Shown here piece by piece: positions 44,503 through 53,956 of a stretch of 64,000 nucleotides of DNA (position 1 is its first letter; each line of letters starts with the position of its first letter). The notes under the pieces are model-generated. The model had not been told where the DNA came from and searched no databases. It was given only the letters and a program-made list of their open reading frames with translations. Source of the DNA: Rhizobium sp. Pop5 (GTDB lineage Bacteria; Pseudomonadota; Alphaproteobacteria; Rhizobiales; Rhizobiaceae); NCBI RefSeq assembly GCF_024721175.1, contig NZ_CP099399.1, forward strand, positions 4,196,501-4,260,500, given 5' to 3'. The translations under genes were made by a program, and so were the position numbers.

Positions 44503-45366
44503 TCAGCGGCTCGCCTCGCGTGGGTCGAGAAGATCGCGCAATCCATCGCCGAGCATGTTGAAGCCGAAGACGGTAAACCCGATGGCAAGGCCGGGCAGGA
44601 TCGCCAGCCACGGCGCCAGTGCCAGATAGGTCTGCGCGTCGGCAAGCATCCGCCCCCAGGTGGGCGTCGGCGGCGCCATGCCGAGCCCGAGGAAGCTGAG
44701 ACCGGCTTCGGTGAGGATTGCCAGCCCGAGCTGGATAGAGCCATGCACGATGATCTGGCTCGTGATATTGGGCAGAACATGGCGCAGCGAAATGGCCAGG
44801 CGCGTGTTGCCGATCGCCAGTGCCGCCATCACATAGTCGCGGCTCCAGCTCTGCAATGCGGTTGCGAGCGTCACTCGGGCAAAGACCGGGATCATGAAGA
44901 CGGCGATCGCGGTGATCGCGGTGAACCGGCCAGGCCCGAGAAAGGCGCCGAGCACCATCGCCGACAGGATCGGCGGCAAGGCGAAGATGATGTCGCAGAT
45001 GCGCATCAGCAGCATCTCGAAAGGACCGCGGACCGCCGCCGCCGAAACGCCGGCGATGGAGCCGAGCGTCCCGCCGATCGCAACCGCGGTGATGGCGATC
45101 GACAACGAATTCCAACACCCCACCATCAGCATCGAAAGCACGTCGCGGCCGAACTGATCCGTGCCGAGCAGACCGAAGGCAAGCGGGGGCTGTAATTTAT
45201 GGATGATCTGCATTTTCGCAGGCGGCAGCGGTGTCCAGACAAGTGACAACAATGCGACGCCGATCAGCAAGCCGATGATGACTGCTCCAGCGATCAGGCT
45301 CATTCGCCGGCTAAATTTAGAGCGCCGGCGTCGGCTGGCGATTGAGGAGGAGACGAAGGGCGCCAT
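44503..45366 (-). CDS. Oligopeptide-type ABC permease, DppC class
   Basis: A 287-residue inner-membrane permease with an N-terminal helix after an Arg-rich start, a TDQFGRDVLSMLMVGCWNSL segment typical of DppC, and the coupling loop near YVMAALAIGNTRLAISLRHV. It ends exactly against the NlpC/P60 gene stop. It begins 3 bases after the partner permease stop. No ATPase gene follows, so it must share ATPases encoded elsewhere. Confidence 0.9.
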   Translation of the reverse strand: MAPFVSSSIASRRRRSKFSRRMSLIAGAVIIGLLIGVALLSLVWTPLPPAKMQIIHKLQPPLAFGLLGTDQFGRDVLSMLMVGCWNSLSIAITAVAIGGTLGSIAGVSAAAVRGPFEMLLMRICDIIFALPPILSAMVLGAFLGPGRFTAITAIAVFMIPVFARVTLATALQSWSRDYVMAALAIGNTRLAISLRHVLPNITSQIIVHGSIQLGLAILTEAGLSFLGLGMAPPTPTWGRMLADAQTYLALAPWLAILPGLAIGFTVFGFNMLGDGLRDLLDPREASR

Positions 45367-45369
45367 GCT

Positions 45370-46317
45370 TCACCGCGTCCTTCTCAATCTGGGATCGATC
45401 GCGAGGTAGGAGAGATCGACGATGAAATTCATCACGATGACGAGGCTTGCGAAAAGCAGCACGACGTCCTGCATCACGATAATATCGCGCTGCGAAAGCG
45501 CCTGAAGAGCAAGCCGCCCGAGGCCGGGCAGGTTGAAGACGTTTTCCACCAGCACCGCGCCGGCGACGAGAAAGGTGAATTGCAGCCCAATCACCGTGAG
45601 GATCGGAATCAGCGCATTCGGCACGATATGCCGCCACAGCACAGCGTTGCGCGAAAGCCCCTTGGCCACTGCGGTGCGGGCAAAATCTTCATGTATTACT
45701 TCGAGCACGGCAGAACGCGCCACCCGCGTCAACACGCCCGCCTGCGGCATGGCCAGTGCCACGGCTGGCATAACAAGCGCCTGCAATGCCGGCAGAAGGC
45801 CGGCGCTCCAGCCCGGAAAGCCGCCCGCCGGCATCAGACCGAGCATCGTCGAGAACAGGATGATCAATAGTAGCGCCACCCAGAAGGCGGGCACGGCGAT
45901 GCTGATTTGCGAAAAGAAGGTTGCGCCGACGCCGAAGATACCGCCACGTCGCGCAGCAGCCAGTGCGCCGAGCGGCAAGGCGATCGCCACCGAAAGCATG
46001 ATCGCCATCAGCGCCAGCGGCAGCGTCACCGCCAGCCGCTCGACGATCAGCTCCGCTACCGGCACTCCATAGGTATAGGACTGCCCGAGATCGCCTGAAA
46101 ATACGCCGGCCAGCCACTGCCCGTAACGGAGGATCAGCGGCTGGTCGAGCCCGAGATCGTGACGCAGTGCCGCCAGCGTCTCCGGGCTTGCGGAAGTGCC
46201 AAGCATGATCGAGGCCGGATCGCCGGGGAGGAGGTCCATGACGGCGAAAATTAGAAAGGAGACGATGAGAAGAGTGATGACGAGATCGGCGAAGCGGCGG
46301 GCGAGGAGTGTGATCAT
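45370..46317 (-). CDS. Oligopeptide-type ABC permease, DppB class
   Basis: A 315-residue permease: MITLLARRFADLVITLLIV at the N-terminus, DLLPGDPASIMLGTSASPET (periplasmic), then the core with coupling loop VIHEDFARTAVAKGLSRNAV. The start at 46317 matches the family N-terminus. Coding-like codons upstream to 46473 are not needed, though no strong ribosome site is visible at 46317. Cotranscribed with the DppC-class gene. Confidence 0.88.
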   Translation of the reverse strand: MITLLARRFADLVITLLIVSFLIFAVMDLLPGDPASIMLGTSASPETLAALRHDLGLDQPLILRYGQWLAGVFSGDLGQSYTYGVPVAELIVERLAVTLPLALMAIMLSVAIALPLGALAAARRGGIFGVGATFFSQISIAVPAFWVALLLIILFSTMLGLMPAGGFPGWSAGLLPALQALVMPAVALAMPQAGVLTRVARSAVLEVIHEDFARTAVAKGLSRNAVLWRHIVPNALIPILTVIGLQFTFLVAGAVLVENVFNLPGLGRLALQALSQRDIIVMQDVVLLFASLVIVMNFIVDLSYLAIDPRLRRTR

Positions 46318-46441
46318 GTGCGCCACGCTGCCGAGGCAGCTTTTAAGACTGCGTGGTAGCCTCCTCGCCAAGCTCTCGAAGTGACGCGACTGGTTTTGAA
46401 CGGCAAACTGTCCGGCCTCCCGTCGCTCATCCCCATGCCTC

Positions 46442-47971
46442 TCACTCCCCCCAGGAAACCCCAGACAGCACATTGGAAGGAATCGGCTCGTTCTCCCACA
46501 GTCCCTTCAACTTGCTGTCCCAGACGCCGAGTTTCGGCATGACGAAGAGGTAGAGCGCTGGCACGTCCTCGGCGAGGATCTTCTGTGCTTCGCCGTAGAT
46601 CGCATTCTGTTGCGCGGGATCGGTCGTCTCCTGGACCTTCCTCATCAAGGCGCTGACAACAGGGTTCTTGTAATTGAAATAATAGGGATCCCGCGAATAG
46701 ATATCGATGTCGAGCGGCTCGGCATGGGCGATGATCGTCATGTCGAAGTTGCGGTCCTTCATGATGTCCTGGACCCATTTCGCCGGAAATTCCGTCGGCT
46801 CGATATTCATCGTCACTCCGATCTCGGCAAACATCGCCTGCATCACCTCAGCGCTGCGCGGCGCATAGGCCATCTGCGGCGATTTGATCGTGAAGCTGAA
46901 GCCGTTGGGGTAGCCGGACTCAGTCAGCAGCGCCTTTGCCTTCTCGACATTGTAGGGCAGCACGCCGGTCATGTCCTGATAGCCCGGATCGTTCGGCGTA
47001 TAGTGGCTGCCGATCGGCGTGCCGAGGCCGGACCATGCGCCGTCGATCAGGGTCTTGCGGTCGATCGCCATCATCAGCGCCTGGCGGACGCGTTTGTCGT
47101 TGAAGGGCTTCTTGGCATTGTTCATGCCGGCGACGACCTTGAGTTCGGTGTTGCCGATCCTTGTAACCAGCCTTGCATCGCCGTCGAAGGAACTCATCAG
47201 TTCGGGTGCGGCAAATTCGGGGAAGGCATCGAGATTGCCTGATTTCAGCGCCGCGGCCTGGGCTTGAGGATCGGCGATGAAGCGGAAGGTGACCTTGTCG
47301 AGCTTGGCGGCCGCATTCTTGTTCCAGTAATCGGCGTTCCTGGCGAGTTCGACCTTGTCGCCCTTCGCCCAGTTTGCGAATTTGAATGGTCCGGTGCCGA
47401 TCGGCGTCACTTTGTCGTCCGCGGCCGTCTTCGGCCCGATCATCACCGAAGCCGGCCAGCCGAGCCAGTAGATCAGGCTGCCGGTCGGCGCCGAGAGATG
47501 CAGCACCAGGGTTTCAGCATCCGGCGTATCGATCGAGGCGATCGAGGCGAAGAAGCGTTTCTGCGGATTGACCGAATCCTCCCCGCGGGCACGGTCGAGC
47601 GAGAATTTGGCGGCTGCGGCATCGAAGATCTCGCCGTCGTGGAATTTGACACCCGTCTGCAGCTTGAACGTATAGGTCAGGCCGTCGGGCGAAATCTCCC
47701 AGCTTTTCGCCAACTGCGGCTGAACCTTGCCGGCCTGGTCGATCGTCACGAGGCCTTCGAACACGTTCTGCCAGGTTACCTGGCCGATCGCCACCGGTGC
47801 GGCGATCGTCGGGTCGAGGCCGGTCGGTTCGACGCTCATGCCGAGATTGAGGGTGGTTTTCGTCGCTTCGGCCGGCGTCATCGCCGCCATCATCAGCACC
47901 GCCGAAACTGTAGCACTGAGGGAAAGCCGGGCGAGGCGTGCCGAAGTCACCAACGAAAGCTTGATCATCAT
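46442..47971 (-). CDS. Family 5 extracellular solute-binding protein
   Basis: A 509-residue periplasmic binding protein for peptide-like or amine ligands. The signal peptide runs from MMIKLSLVTSARLARLSL to about MAAMTPAEA. The family pattern is LNLGMSVEPTGLDPTIAAP and VTWQNVFEGLVTIDQAGKVQ, then LAKSWEISPDGLTYTFKLQ. Start is ATG 47971 or 47968, AGGGAA lying just upstream. It heads the unit with the two permeases 124 bases downstream. A LysR gene lies just upstream on the same strand. Confidence 0.9.
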   Translation of the reverse strand: MMIKLSLVTSARLARLSLSATVSAVLMMAAMTPAEATKTTLNLGMSVEPTGLDPTIAAPVAIGQVTWQNVFEGLVTIDQAGKVQPQLAKSWEISPDGLTYTFKLQTGVKFHDGEIFDAAAAKFSLDRARGEDSVNPQKRFFASIASIDTPDAETLVLHLSAPTGSLIYWLGWPASVMIGPKTAADDKVTPIGTGPFKFANWAKGDKVELARNADYWNKNAAAKLDKVTFRFIADPQAQAAALKSGNLDAFPEFAAPELMSSFDGDARLVTRIGNTELKVVAGMNNAKKPFNDKRVRQALMMAIDRKTLIDGAWSGLGTPIGSHYTPNDPGYQDMTGVLPYNVEKAKALLTESGYPNGFSFTIKSPQMAYAPRSAEVMQAMFAEIGVTMNIEPTEFPAKWVQDIMKDRNFDMTIIAHAEPLDIDIYSRDPYYFNYKNPVVSALMRKVQETTDPAQQNAIYGEAQKILAEDVPALYLFVMPKLGVWDSKLKGLWENEPIPSNVLSGVSWGE

Positions 47972-48101
47972 GTTCCCTGTCTGGTCGCGCGAAAAGGCGA
48001 AGACCTCTAACGGATGAGTGCACACATAATGACGATATAATGCGTCTGGTGTAGCCGAAATAGCTACACAGCAAATCCGCCGCCAATGCAAGCTGGAAAC
48101 A

Positions 48102-49022
48102 TCAGTCTTTCATTTGCGCCTGGCCGCCGGTGCGCTCGCGTATGAAGCTCTCGATGAAGTCGAGCAGCGTAGCCGCGGCAAAGGACAGCTGCCGATCCGG
48201 GGCGACGCAGAGATCGACATGGGTGCGGATGCCTTTCTTGCCGGCGAGCGGAATGGCGCGGAGTTGGCCCGCTTCGATCTCCCGGCGAACGCTCAGCGCG
48301 GGCAGCAAGGTCGCCGCGGCGCCGCCGAGCACGAGTTCCTTCAGCATCTCCATCGAGCTCGTGACGAAGATGGGATCGAGGCTTAGCCCCTCCTTCGTAA
48401 TCAGCGCGTCAAAAGCCTGGCGGAAGCCGAAGGAGTGATCCGGCAGCGCCAGCGGGTAATCGACAAGCTTCCTGAGTGGGATTTCGTCATATGCTGCCGC
48501 CGGGTGATGCGGTGTCACGATGAGATCATAGGCGATCTCCGAACGCAGCCGCACCTTGGTGCCGGATATGGCGGGAGCAAACAGCGTCACCGCAATATCC
48601 GCCTCCGCACTGCTCACCGCATCAACTGCCTGCCGCGCACTGGCGATCGTCACCGTAAAGCGCAGCTTCGGATATTTCAGGCTGAATTCGGCTAGCGCCG
48701 GCGCCAGCAGATTGGTGACGGTGGCGCCATTGGCATAGATGCTGACATGGCCGCGCTCCAAGCCCTTCAGGTCTTCGATCAGCTGCCGCACATGATCGAG
48801 TTCGCGCAGCGTACGGCCGGCACGGTCGGCGAGCAGCTCGCCGGCTGCCGTCAGCTTGACGCCGCGGGCGCTGCGCTCGACGAGGGGTGCGCCGAAAAGA
48901 GATTCGAGGTTCTCGATCTGTCGGCTGATCGCCGTCGGCGCCACATTGAGGTTTTCGGCCGCCTGGCGCATCGAGTTGGTCCTGACCAGCTCGTCGAAAT
49001 ACATCAGCGCCCGGATCTGCAT
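48102..49022 (-). CDS. LysR family transcriptional regulator
   Basis: A 306-residue regulator. The HTH is near residues 18-37 (MRQAAENLNVAPTAISRQIE), followed by GAPLVERSARGVKLTAAGE and a periplasmic-binding-like effector domain. Being immediately upstream of the binding-protein gene and downstream of the P1 peptidase gene on the same strand, it likely controls that peptide uptake set (inference). It is not divergent from its presumed target, which is less usual for the family. Confidence 0.92.
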   Translation of the reverse strand: MQIRALMYFDELVRTNSMRQAAENLNVAPTAISRQIENLESLFGAPLVERSARGVKLTAAGELLADRAGRTLRELDHVRQLIEDLKGLERGHVSIYANGATVTNLLAPALAEFSLKYPKLRFTVTIASARQAVDAVSSAEADIAVTLFAPAISGTKVRLRSEIAYDLIVTPHHPAAAYDEIPLRKLVDYPLALPDHSFGFRQAFDALITKEGLSLDPIFVTSSMEMLKELVLGGAAATLLPALSVRREIEAGQLRAIPLAGKKGIRTHVDLCVAPDRQLSFAAATLLDFIESFIRERTGGQAQMKD

Positions 49023-49076
49023 TCACGTCTCTCCGTCATTCGGCATATTCGATCTTTTCGAGCGAACCTTATTCAA

Positions 49077-50072
49077 TCAGCCGCTGTTCGGGTAGCGGTC
49101 GCGCCATGCCATCTGCGCGCCCTCGACCGGTAGGGCGGTTGCCTCGTAGACCCCGCGGGCGATCGCCCGCGCCATGACGATGGTGGCGAGATGGCAAAGC
49201 TCCATCAGGCTCGCCATGTCGTCTCTTCGATGTTTGGCCGTCGAAGCGGCAAAGAGGGTATCACCGTCGAGCGGGAGGTGCGCCGGCAGCAGCGCCCGAG
49301 CGAGACCGTCATGGCCGGCAAGCGACAGCCGGTGCGCTTCGGCCTTCGTCAGTTGCGCGTCGGTCACGACAGCGCCGATCGTCGTCGCAGGTCCGCTCAT
49401 CCCCTTAAGTCGCATCCTGTGATCAGCCGCCGCAGGCATGCCGAGCCCACCGAATTCGCCGTCCTTTTCGAAGGGTGCCGCCCAGAAATGCGGTCCCTCG
49501 CCGATCGTTGCCGAGCCGAGCGCATTGACCGCGACGATCGCCGCGACGCAATGCCCGGTGCTGGTGATTGCGCTCGCCGAACCGACCCCGCCCTTGAAGG
49601 TGGCGGTCGTCGCCCCGGTGCCGGCGCCAACCGTGCCGAGCGCGAATGCGCCCTTGGCGGCGGTCTTCAATGCTGCATAGCCCAAATCGCGATAGGGGGA
49701 GTGAAGTCCCCAATCCTTGTCGCCGCCGTTCAGCAGATCCATCAGGATCGCTTGCGGTACGATCGGGATATTGACCGGTCCGACCGCAAAGCCGCGACCG
49801 AGTTCACGCAGGCCCGTCTGTACGCCGCCTGCGGCATCAAGCCCGAAGGCGGAGCCGCCCGAGAGCACGAAGGCATCCACCGCACTGACGGTCATGGAGG
49901 GGTCGAGCAGGCCAGTGTCGCGCCCGCCCGGTGCGCCGCCGAGCACCGTGCCGGAGGCGACGGCCGGTTCGTCGAAGACGATCGCGGTGACGCCGGAACC
50001 GAGCACGAGGTCGGTGGCATGGCCGACGGAGACGCCTTCAATGTCGGTGAGCAGATTGAGAAGATCGGGCAA
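49077..50072 (-). CDS. P1 family (DmpA-type) aminopeptidase
   Basis: A 331-residue N-terminal-nucleophile hydrolase precursor. Family features: IEGVSVGHATD at the start, VLGGAPGGRDTGLLDP, AFVLSGGSAFGLDAAGG, and the likely self-cleavage region FKGGVGSASA near residue 164, where a Gly-Ser bond would be split to free the Ser nucleophile. DmpA cleaves L- and D-amino acid amides; BapA relatives cleave beta-peptides. Adjacent to a LysR gene and an oligopeptide importer, suggesting use of unusual peptides. Confidence 0.88.
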   Translation of the reverse strand: MPDLLNLLTDIEGVSVGHATDLVLGSGVTAIVFDEPAVASGTVLGGAPGGRDTGLLDPSMTVSAVDAFVLSGGSAFGLDAAGGVQTGLRELGRGFAVGPVNIPIVPQAILMDLLNGGDKDWGLHSPYRDLGYAALKTAAKGAFALGTVGAGTGATTATFKGGVGSASAITSTGHCVAAIVAVNALGSATIGEGPHFWAAPFEKDGEFGGLGMPAAADHRMRLKGMSGPATTIGAVVTDAQLTKAEAHRLSLAGHDGLARALLPAHLPLDGDTLFAASTAKHRRDDMASLMELCHLATIVMARAIARGVYEATALPVEGAQMAWRDRYPNSG

Positions 50073-50120
50073 GGATTGATCCTGGTGGCGCTAATTCGGC
50101 CGATAGGACTGCAATTGCCC

Positions 50121-50157
50121 TCAAAAAACAAGACCGGCCCTTTTTGCAGGACCGGTC
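50121..50157 (-). terminator. Rho-independent terminator of the small gene at 50199
   Basis: On the minus strand GACCGGTCC and GGGCCGGTC pair with an internal mismatch, loop TGCAAAAA, followed by TTGTTTTTTG. It lies 42 bases after the stop of the small gene. Confidence 0.8.
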
Positions 50158-50198
50158 ACATCAGATAAGCCGCGAAAGTCGGTAGAGGCCTCATGCCG

Positions 50199-50393
50199 TC
50201 AGGCATGAAGCGGCTTTGGATGACGGCGGGTCATCAGGTCATGGATGGCCAGCCGCACCTCGTCGGGCGAGCGGAAACGTTGCTCGTCGAGGTCGTGGAC
50301 ATGGAATTTCACGGCGATGAACTTCAGCCGATCTTCATCGGGAATGACGATCCCAACGGGAACGCCTGCATATTCGATAACTTGCTTCTTCAT
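50199..50393 (-). CDS. Small protein of unknown function
   Basis: A 64-residue protein starting MKKQVIEYAGVPVGIVIPDE and ending HDLMTRRHPKPLHA. It has AGGAG eight bases before the ATG and its own terminator, so it is a real transcription unit. The pattern FIAVKFHVHDLDEQRFRS suggests a compact mixed fold. I do not recognise a family. Upstream is a 519-base region without genes. Confidence 0.72.
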   Translation of the reverse strand: MKKQVIEYAGVPVGIVIPDEDRLKFIAVKFHVHDLDEQRFRSPDEVRLAIHDLMTRRHPKPLHA

Positions 50394-50912
50394 AGATAGA
50401 ACTCCTGCCGCGCGACATGCGCAGCCATGGCGAATTGACTTGTCTGGTACCGTTGAAAGGAGGACGAACGTCACATTCGACAGTTCGGGCGGGAGAGGGC
50501 GCCCGGACGGTCATTGCCAAGCACGGATCGCCCAAGGAGAGTGGCGAGAATATCGATGTCTGTCATGTCTCGTTCCTTGCGTTGGCGTTGTGCTTGAAGG
50601 GTCCCGGAAAAGCCCGGGGCCGGCGATGGCTGTCTTCAATATCTACTAACTTAGTAGAGATTACCCGATAGCCTGTCAGAAACATATTCCGAAACGTGTC
50701 AAAATATCGACGATCCGAAAAAATTCATTCCGTCTCAGTCGAACTTACAGAAAGAAACATATCAGCTCTTCGTAAAATTCGCATGACAGAATCGCAATCG
50801 ATCGATCGTCGCAGCAGAGATAGGAAGCCTGTGTGATTCAGGCAATGGGCTTCATCGTTAAAAACCGGAATGCCGCAAAATGACCGATTTGGTTAACGCC
50901 GCAAGTCTCGCG
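50394..50912. other. 519-base intergenic region with a dyad
   Basis: No supportable gene on either strand. It contains the perfect dyad TCTACTAA-C-TTAGTAGA (50642-50658) inside an A+T-rich stretch, about 250 bases before the small minus-strand gene. It probably holds that gene's promoter and perhaps a small RNA; I see no ribosome site with a convincing frame. Confidence 0.45.
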
Positions 50913-53840
50913 TCACCAGCCTTCATCAAGCACCTTTTCCAGCATGTCGGCGAAGAAATCCGCGCTTTCGATGCTGAGGCAAAGCGGCGGTTTGATCTTC
51001 AGCACATTTTGGTGATCGCCGGTCGGCTGCATGATGACGCCAAGTTCGAGAAGCCTGTCGCAGATCGCCGCCGTCTCTTCCGTCGCCGGCGTGAGCGTCG
51101 TTCTGTCGCGGACGAATTCAAGGCCGAGATAAAGCCCCATACCATGTACGGCGCCGGCAATCGGATGGCGGTCGATCAGCGCCGCAAGCCGCGCCTTCAG
51201 ATGATCGCCCACCGTCCGGGCATTTTCCTGCAGCCTCTCCTCGGCCATGATGTCGAGCACGGTCATGCCGGCGACGCAGCTGACCGGGCTGCCGCCGGTC
51301 GAGGAAAAGAAGCTGCCTTCCTTTTCCAGCGATTGCGCAATCTCGCGCGTGGTGATGACGGCGCCGAGCGGATGGCCATTGCCCACGCCCTTGGCGATGG
51401 TGATGATATCAGGCACCACTCCCTGCTGCTCGAAGCCCCAGAAATAATGGCCGAGCCTGCCATAGCCGACCTGCACTTCATCGGCGATGCAGAGACCGCC
51501 GCGGGCGCGCACCTGTGCGTAAATCTCCCTGATATAACCTTCCGGCAGCGGAATGCCGCCGGCATTGCCGTAGACCGATTCGCAGATGAAGCCGGCAAGG
51601 CCTTCGCCGCCAGCGTCGATCGCTTCCAGCACCGGCGCAGCAGCGTCGAGATAGCTCACCGCGGTATCGGGGCCGCGGAACAGCCCGCGATAGGTATTCG
51701 GCGAAACGACGGTGTGCACCCAGCCAGGCCGCGTGGTTAGCGCCTGAGGGTTGTCGGCAATCGAGGTCGAGACGGCGTCACTCGCCGCCGACCAGCCATG
51801 ATAGGCTTCGAGCAAGCAGAGCATGTTGCGGGTGCCGCTGTGAGCCTGCGCCAGCCGGATTGCCAGATCGTTCGCCTCCGAGCCGCTGTTGACGAGAAAG
51901 ACCGTGTCGAGCCCGTCCGGCGCGAGCGCCGCGAGACGTTCGGAAAATTCGGTGATCGCGGCATAGTGAAAACGGGAATTGGTGTTGAGCCGCAGCCATT
52001 GCGCATTGATCGCCGCCGCAAGTCTCGGATGGCCATGGCCGAGAATGGTAACGTTGTTGACCATGTCGAGATAGGCGCGGCCCTCGACATCGAACAAATG
52101 CTCCCTCCAACCACGTTCGATCTGAGGCGGCGCTGCGTAGTAGTTCTTCTGCGGCCTTGCAAGATGCGCCTGCCGCCTGGCGAACAGCTCGGCAGCTGCC
52201 GGATGCGGCGCATCCCCGTCCCGGCCGAGAAGCTGCGACGGTGAGGGGCAGATCACTGACCAGGCTGCGGCCTCGCGCGGCGTGGCAAAGAGCGGCGGTT
52301 CAAGGCCCGCGACGCTGCAAAGCTGGACGCGCAGTCCGCCGAGCGAGAAAGCTTCGCCGAAAACCGCACCGAGCGGATCGCCGGCGGCGACCTCGGCCCC
52401 ATCCTCGACCGCGGGGTGCAGCCCGTCGAGATGCAAGGTCACGTTTTCGCCAGCGAGGGTCAGATGCTGATCCTTCCAGCCGATACGGCCGGCAAAGGGG
52501 GCGGCAATCGCGCTTCCCGCGGCAAGGCAAATGTCGACATGGAGGGCGCAGGTCGCCTGCCCCTTCGCGGCACCCAGGCCGGCGCGGGAAAGCCGATATT
52601 CGCCGTAGCGCGTCGCGGCCGTGCCGTTTTCGCTTGCGGCGCGCGCAAGCAGCCTCCAGTCCATGTCCGCATTCAGCCAGTTGCCGGCGGAAAAATAGGG
52701 GCTCCGCACCCCGAGATCGACGTAGGCGATCCCCTCGGGATCGATGTCGGGCAGCAATGGCAGCCACCCCGATGTTTCCGGAACGGCAACATTGGCGCCG
52801 GCCGCCTTGAGGATCGCTGCTTCCATGAGTTCGAAGGGGACAGACATTGCCGTATCGAAGATTGTCCGCTCGTGGTGGAGATTGCCGCGGACGTAATCAT
52901 TCTCGGGATCGATCGAAAGCTGCTGCTCGCCGCTTGCGACGAGAATGACCGCGCGTGCGACGATCAACGGCCAGAGCGCTTTCAGCTCCTCCTCGATCAG
53001 CGGATAGATCGCCTGATAGGCCGTGACGGCGGGCAGGATATGAAAAGGGTCGCCGTCGGCCTGATGCAGCAGCGCCGCGCATGTGACGGCGAGGTCGCCG
53101 ACCAGCCAGCCGCGAATGATATCGCCGAAATCGATCACCCCGTCGGGGATCGTGTGGCCCCGGGTGTCGCGATGGCCGACGACATTGTCGCCGGTGACGT
53201 CGTGATGCACAGCCTGCAGGCGAAGCGACGGCGCCAGGGGCTGGATGCGGCGAACGGCCATCACCATGGTCTTGGCGATCCGGTCACGCGCGGCGCTGTC
53301 GGTGATGGCGGATAGCAGCTGCACCGCGACCGGCCCGGCGCGCCGGAGATCCCATTGCAGGCTGCGGTCGAGACCGGGATGGCTGAAATCGGCAAGTGCC
53401 TGCGCCAGCCGCGCGCAGAGCGCGCCGAGGGCGGCGACGGAAGCCGGCGCCACATATGCCAATTCTGTTAGCCCCTGGCCTTCCAGATATTCCAGCAGCC
53501 GGACCAGATAATCCTGCTCGCGCACGGTGACGGTGACGATCTCCCGACCGTCATTGGCGGCGATCACATCAGGAACGCGCGGCGCGTCTTGCTTGCCTTT
53601 GAGATGGTGGATCGCCGCATTCTGGGCTTCCAACTCGCGGGTCTCGTAGGCGGCATGGCAGATCTTCAGCACGTAGCGGCCGTGATCGGTATCGACGCGG
53701 TAGTTTCGATCCTGCTGGCTGCCGAGTTCCGCGAGAGTGCCGGCTATTCCGTAATGGGCAAGGAGAATCTCTTCCGCGTCCGCGACGGTAACGTCGGGAC
53801 GCGGCAGCGCCATGCGATCAACAAGCGCCTCGTCGGTCAT
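50913..53840 (-). CDS. Fused APH-type kinase / M23-like / class III aminotransferase (phospho-lyase type)
   Basis: A 975-residue cytoplasmic fusion. Residues ~20-330 are an aminoglycoside-phosphotransferase-type kinase: the ATP Lys in YVLKICHAA, the catalytic HHDVTGDNVVG, and metal Asp in GVIDFGDIIRGW. Residues ~430-540 resemble a LytM/M23 barrel (IAAPFAGRIGWKDQHLTL) without its usual HxH zinc motif. Residues ~560-975 are a PLP class III aminotransferase: VNSGSEANDLAIRLA, IADEVQVGYGRLG, PLP Lys in TIAKGVGNGHP (near 820). In humans separate proteins, hydroxylysine kinase and a class III phospho-lyase, act in sequence; the fusion suggests phosphorylate-then-eliminate chemistry on an amino alcohol. 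Plain aminotransferase activity remains possible. Confidence 0.85.
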   Translation of the reverse strand: MTDEALVDRMALPRPDVTVADAEEILLAHYGIAGTLAELGSQQDRNYRVDTDHGRYVLKICHAAYETRELEAQNAAIHHLKGKQDAPRVPDVIAANDGREIVTVTVREQDYLVRLLEYLEGQGLTELAYVAPASVAALGALCARLAQALADFSHPGLDRSLQWDLRRAGPVAVQLLSAITDSAARDRIAKTMVMAVRRIQPLAPSLRLQAVHHDVTGDNVVGHRDTRGHTIPDGVIDFGDIIRGWLVGDLAVTCAALLHQADGDPFHILPAVTAYQAIYPLIEEELKALWPLIVARAVILVASGEQQLSIDPENDYVRGNLHHERTIFDTAMSVPFELMEAAILKAAGANVAVPETSGWLPLLPDIDPEGIAYVDLGVRSPYFSAGNWLNADMDWRLLARAASENGTAATRYGEYRLSRAGLGAAKGQATCALHVDICLAAGSAIAAPFAGRIGWKDQHLTLAGENVTLHLDGLHPAVEDGAEVAAGDPLGAVFGEAFSLGGLRVQLCSVAGLEPPLFATPREAAAWSVICPSPSQLLGRDGDAPHPAAAELFARRQAHLARPQKNYYAAPPQIERGWREHLFDVEGRAYLDMVNNVTILGHGHPRLAAAINAQWLRLNTNSRFHYAAITEFSERLAALAPDGLDTVFLVNSGSEANDLAIRLAQAHSGTRNMLCLLEAYHGWSAASDAVSTSIADNPQALTTRPGWVHTVVSPNTYRGLFRGPDTAVSYLDAAAPVLEAIDAGGEGLAGFICESVYGNAGGIPLPEGYIREIYAQVRARGGLCIADEVQVGYGRLGHYFWGFEQQGVVPDIITIAKGVGNGHPLGAVITTREIAQSLEKEGSFFSSTGGSPVSCVAGMTVLDIMAEERLQENARTVGDHLKARLAALIDRHPIAGAVHGMGLYLGLEFVRDRTTLTPATEETAAICDRLLELGVIMQPTGDHQNVLKIKPPLCLSIESADFFADMLEKVLDEGW

Positions 53841-53956
53841 GACACCCCCGCAGCATGATTCGATTACCTATTGGGCGAGATAATCAAATACTTGCCGCTG
53901 GCAGGCAACGGGAGATTGTCATTTGCCAGCAAAAGAGATGCGAGGTCTGGCCGCCT

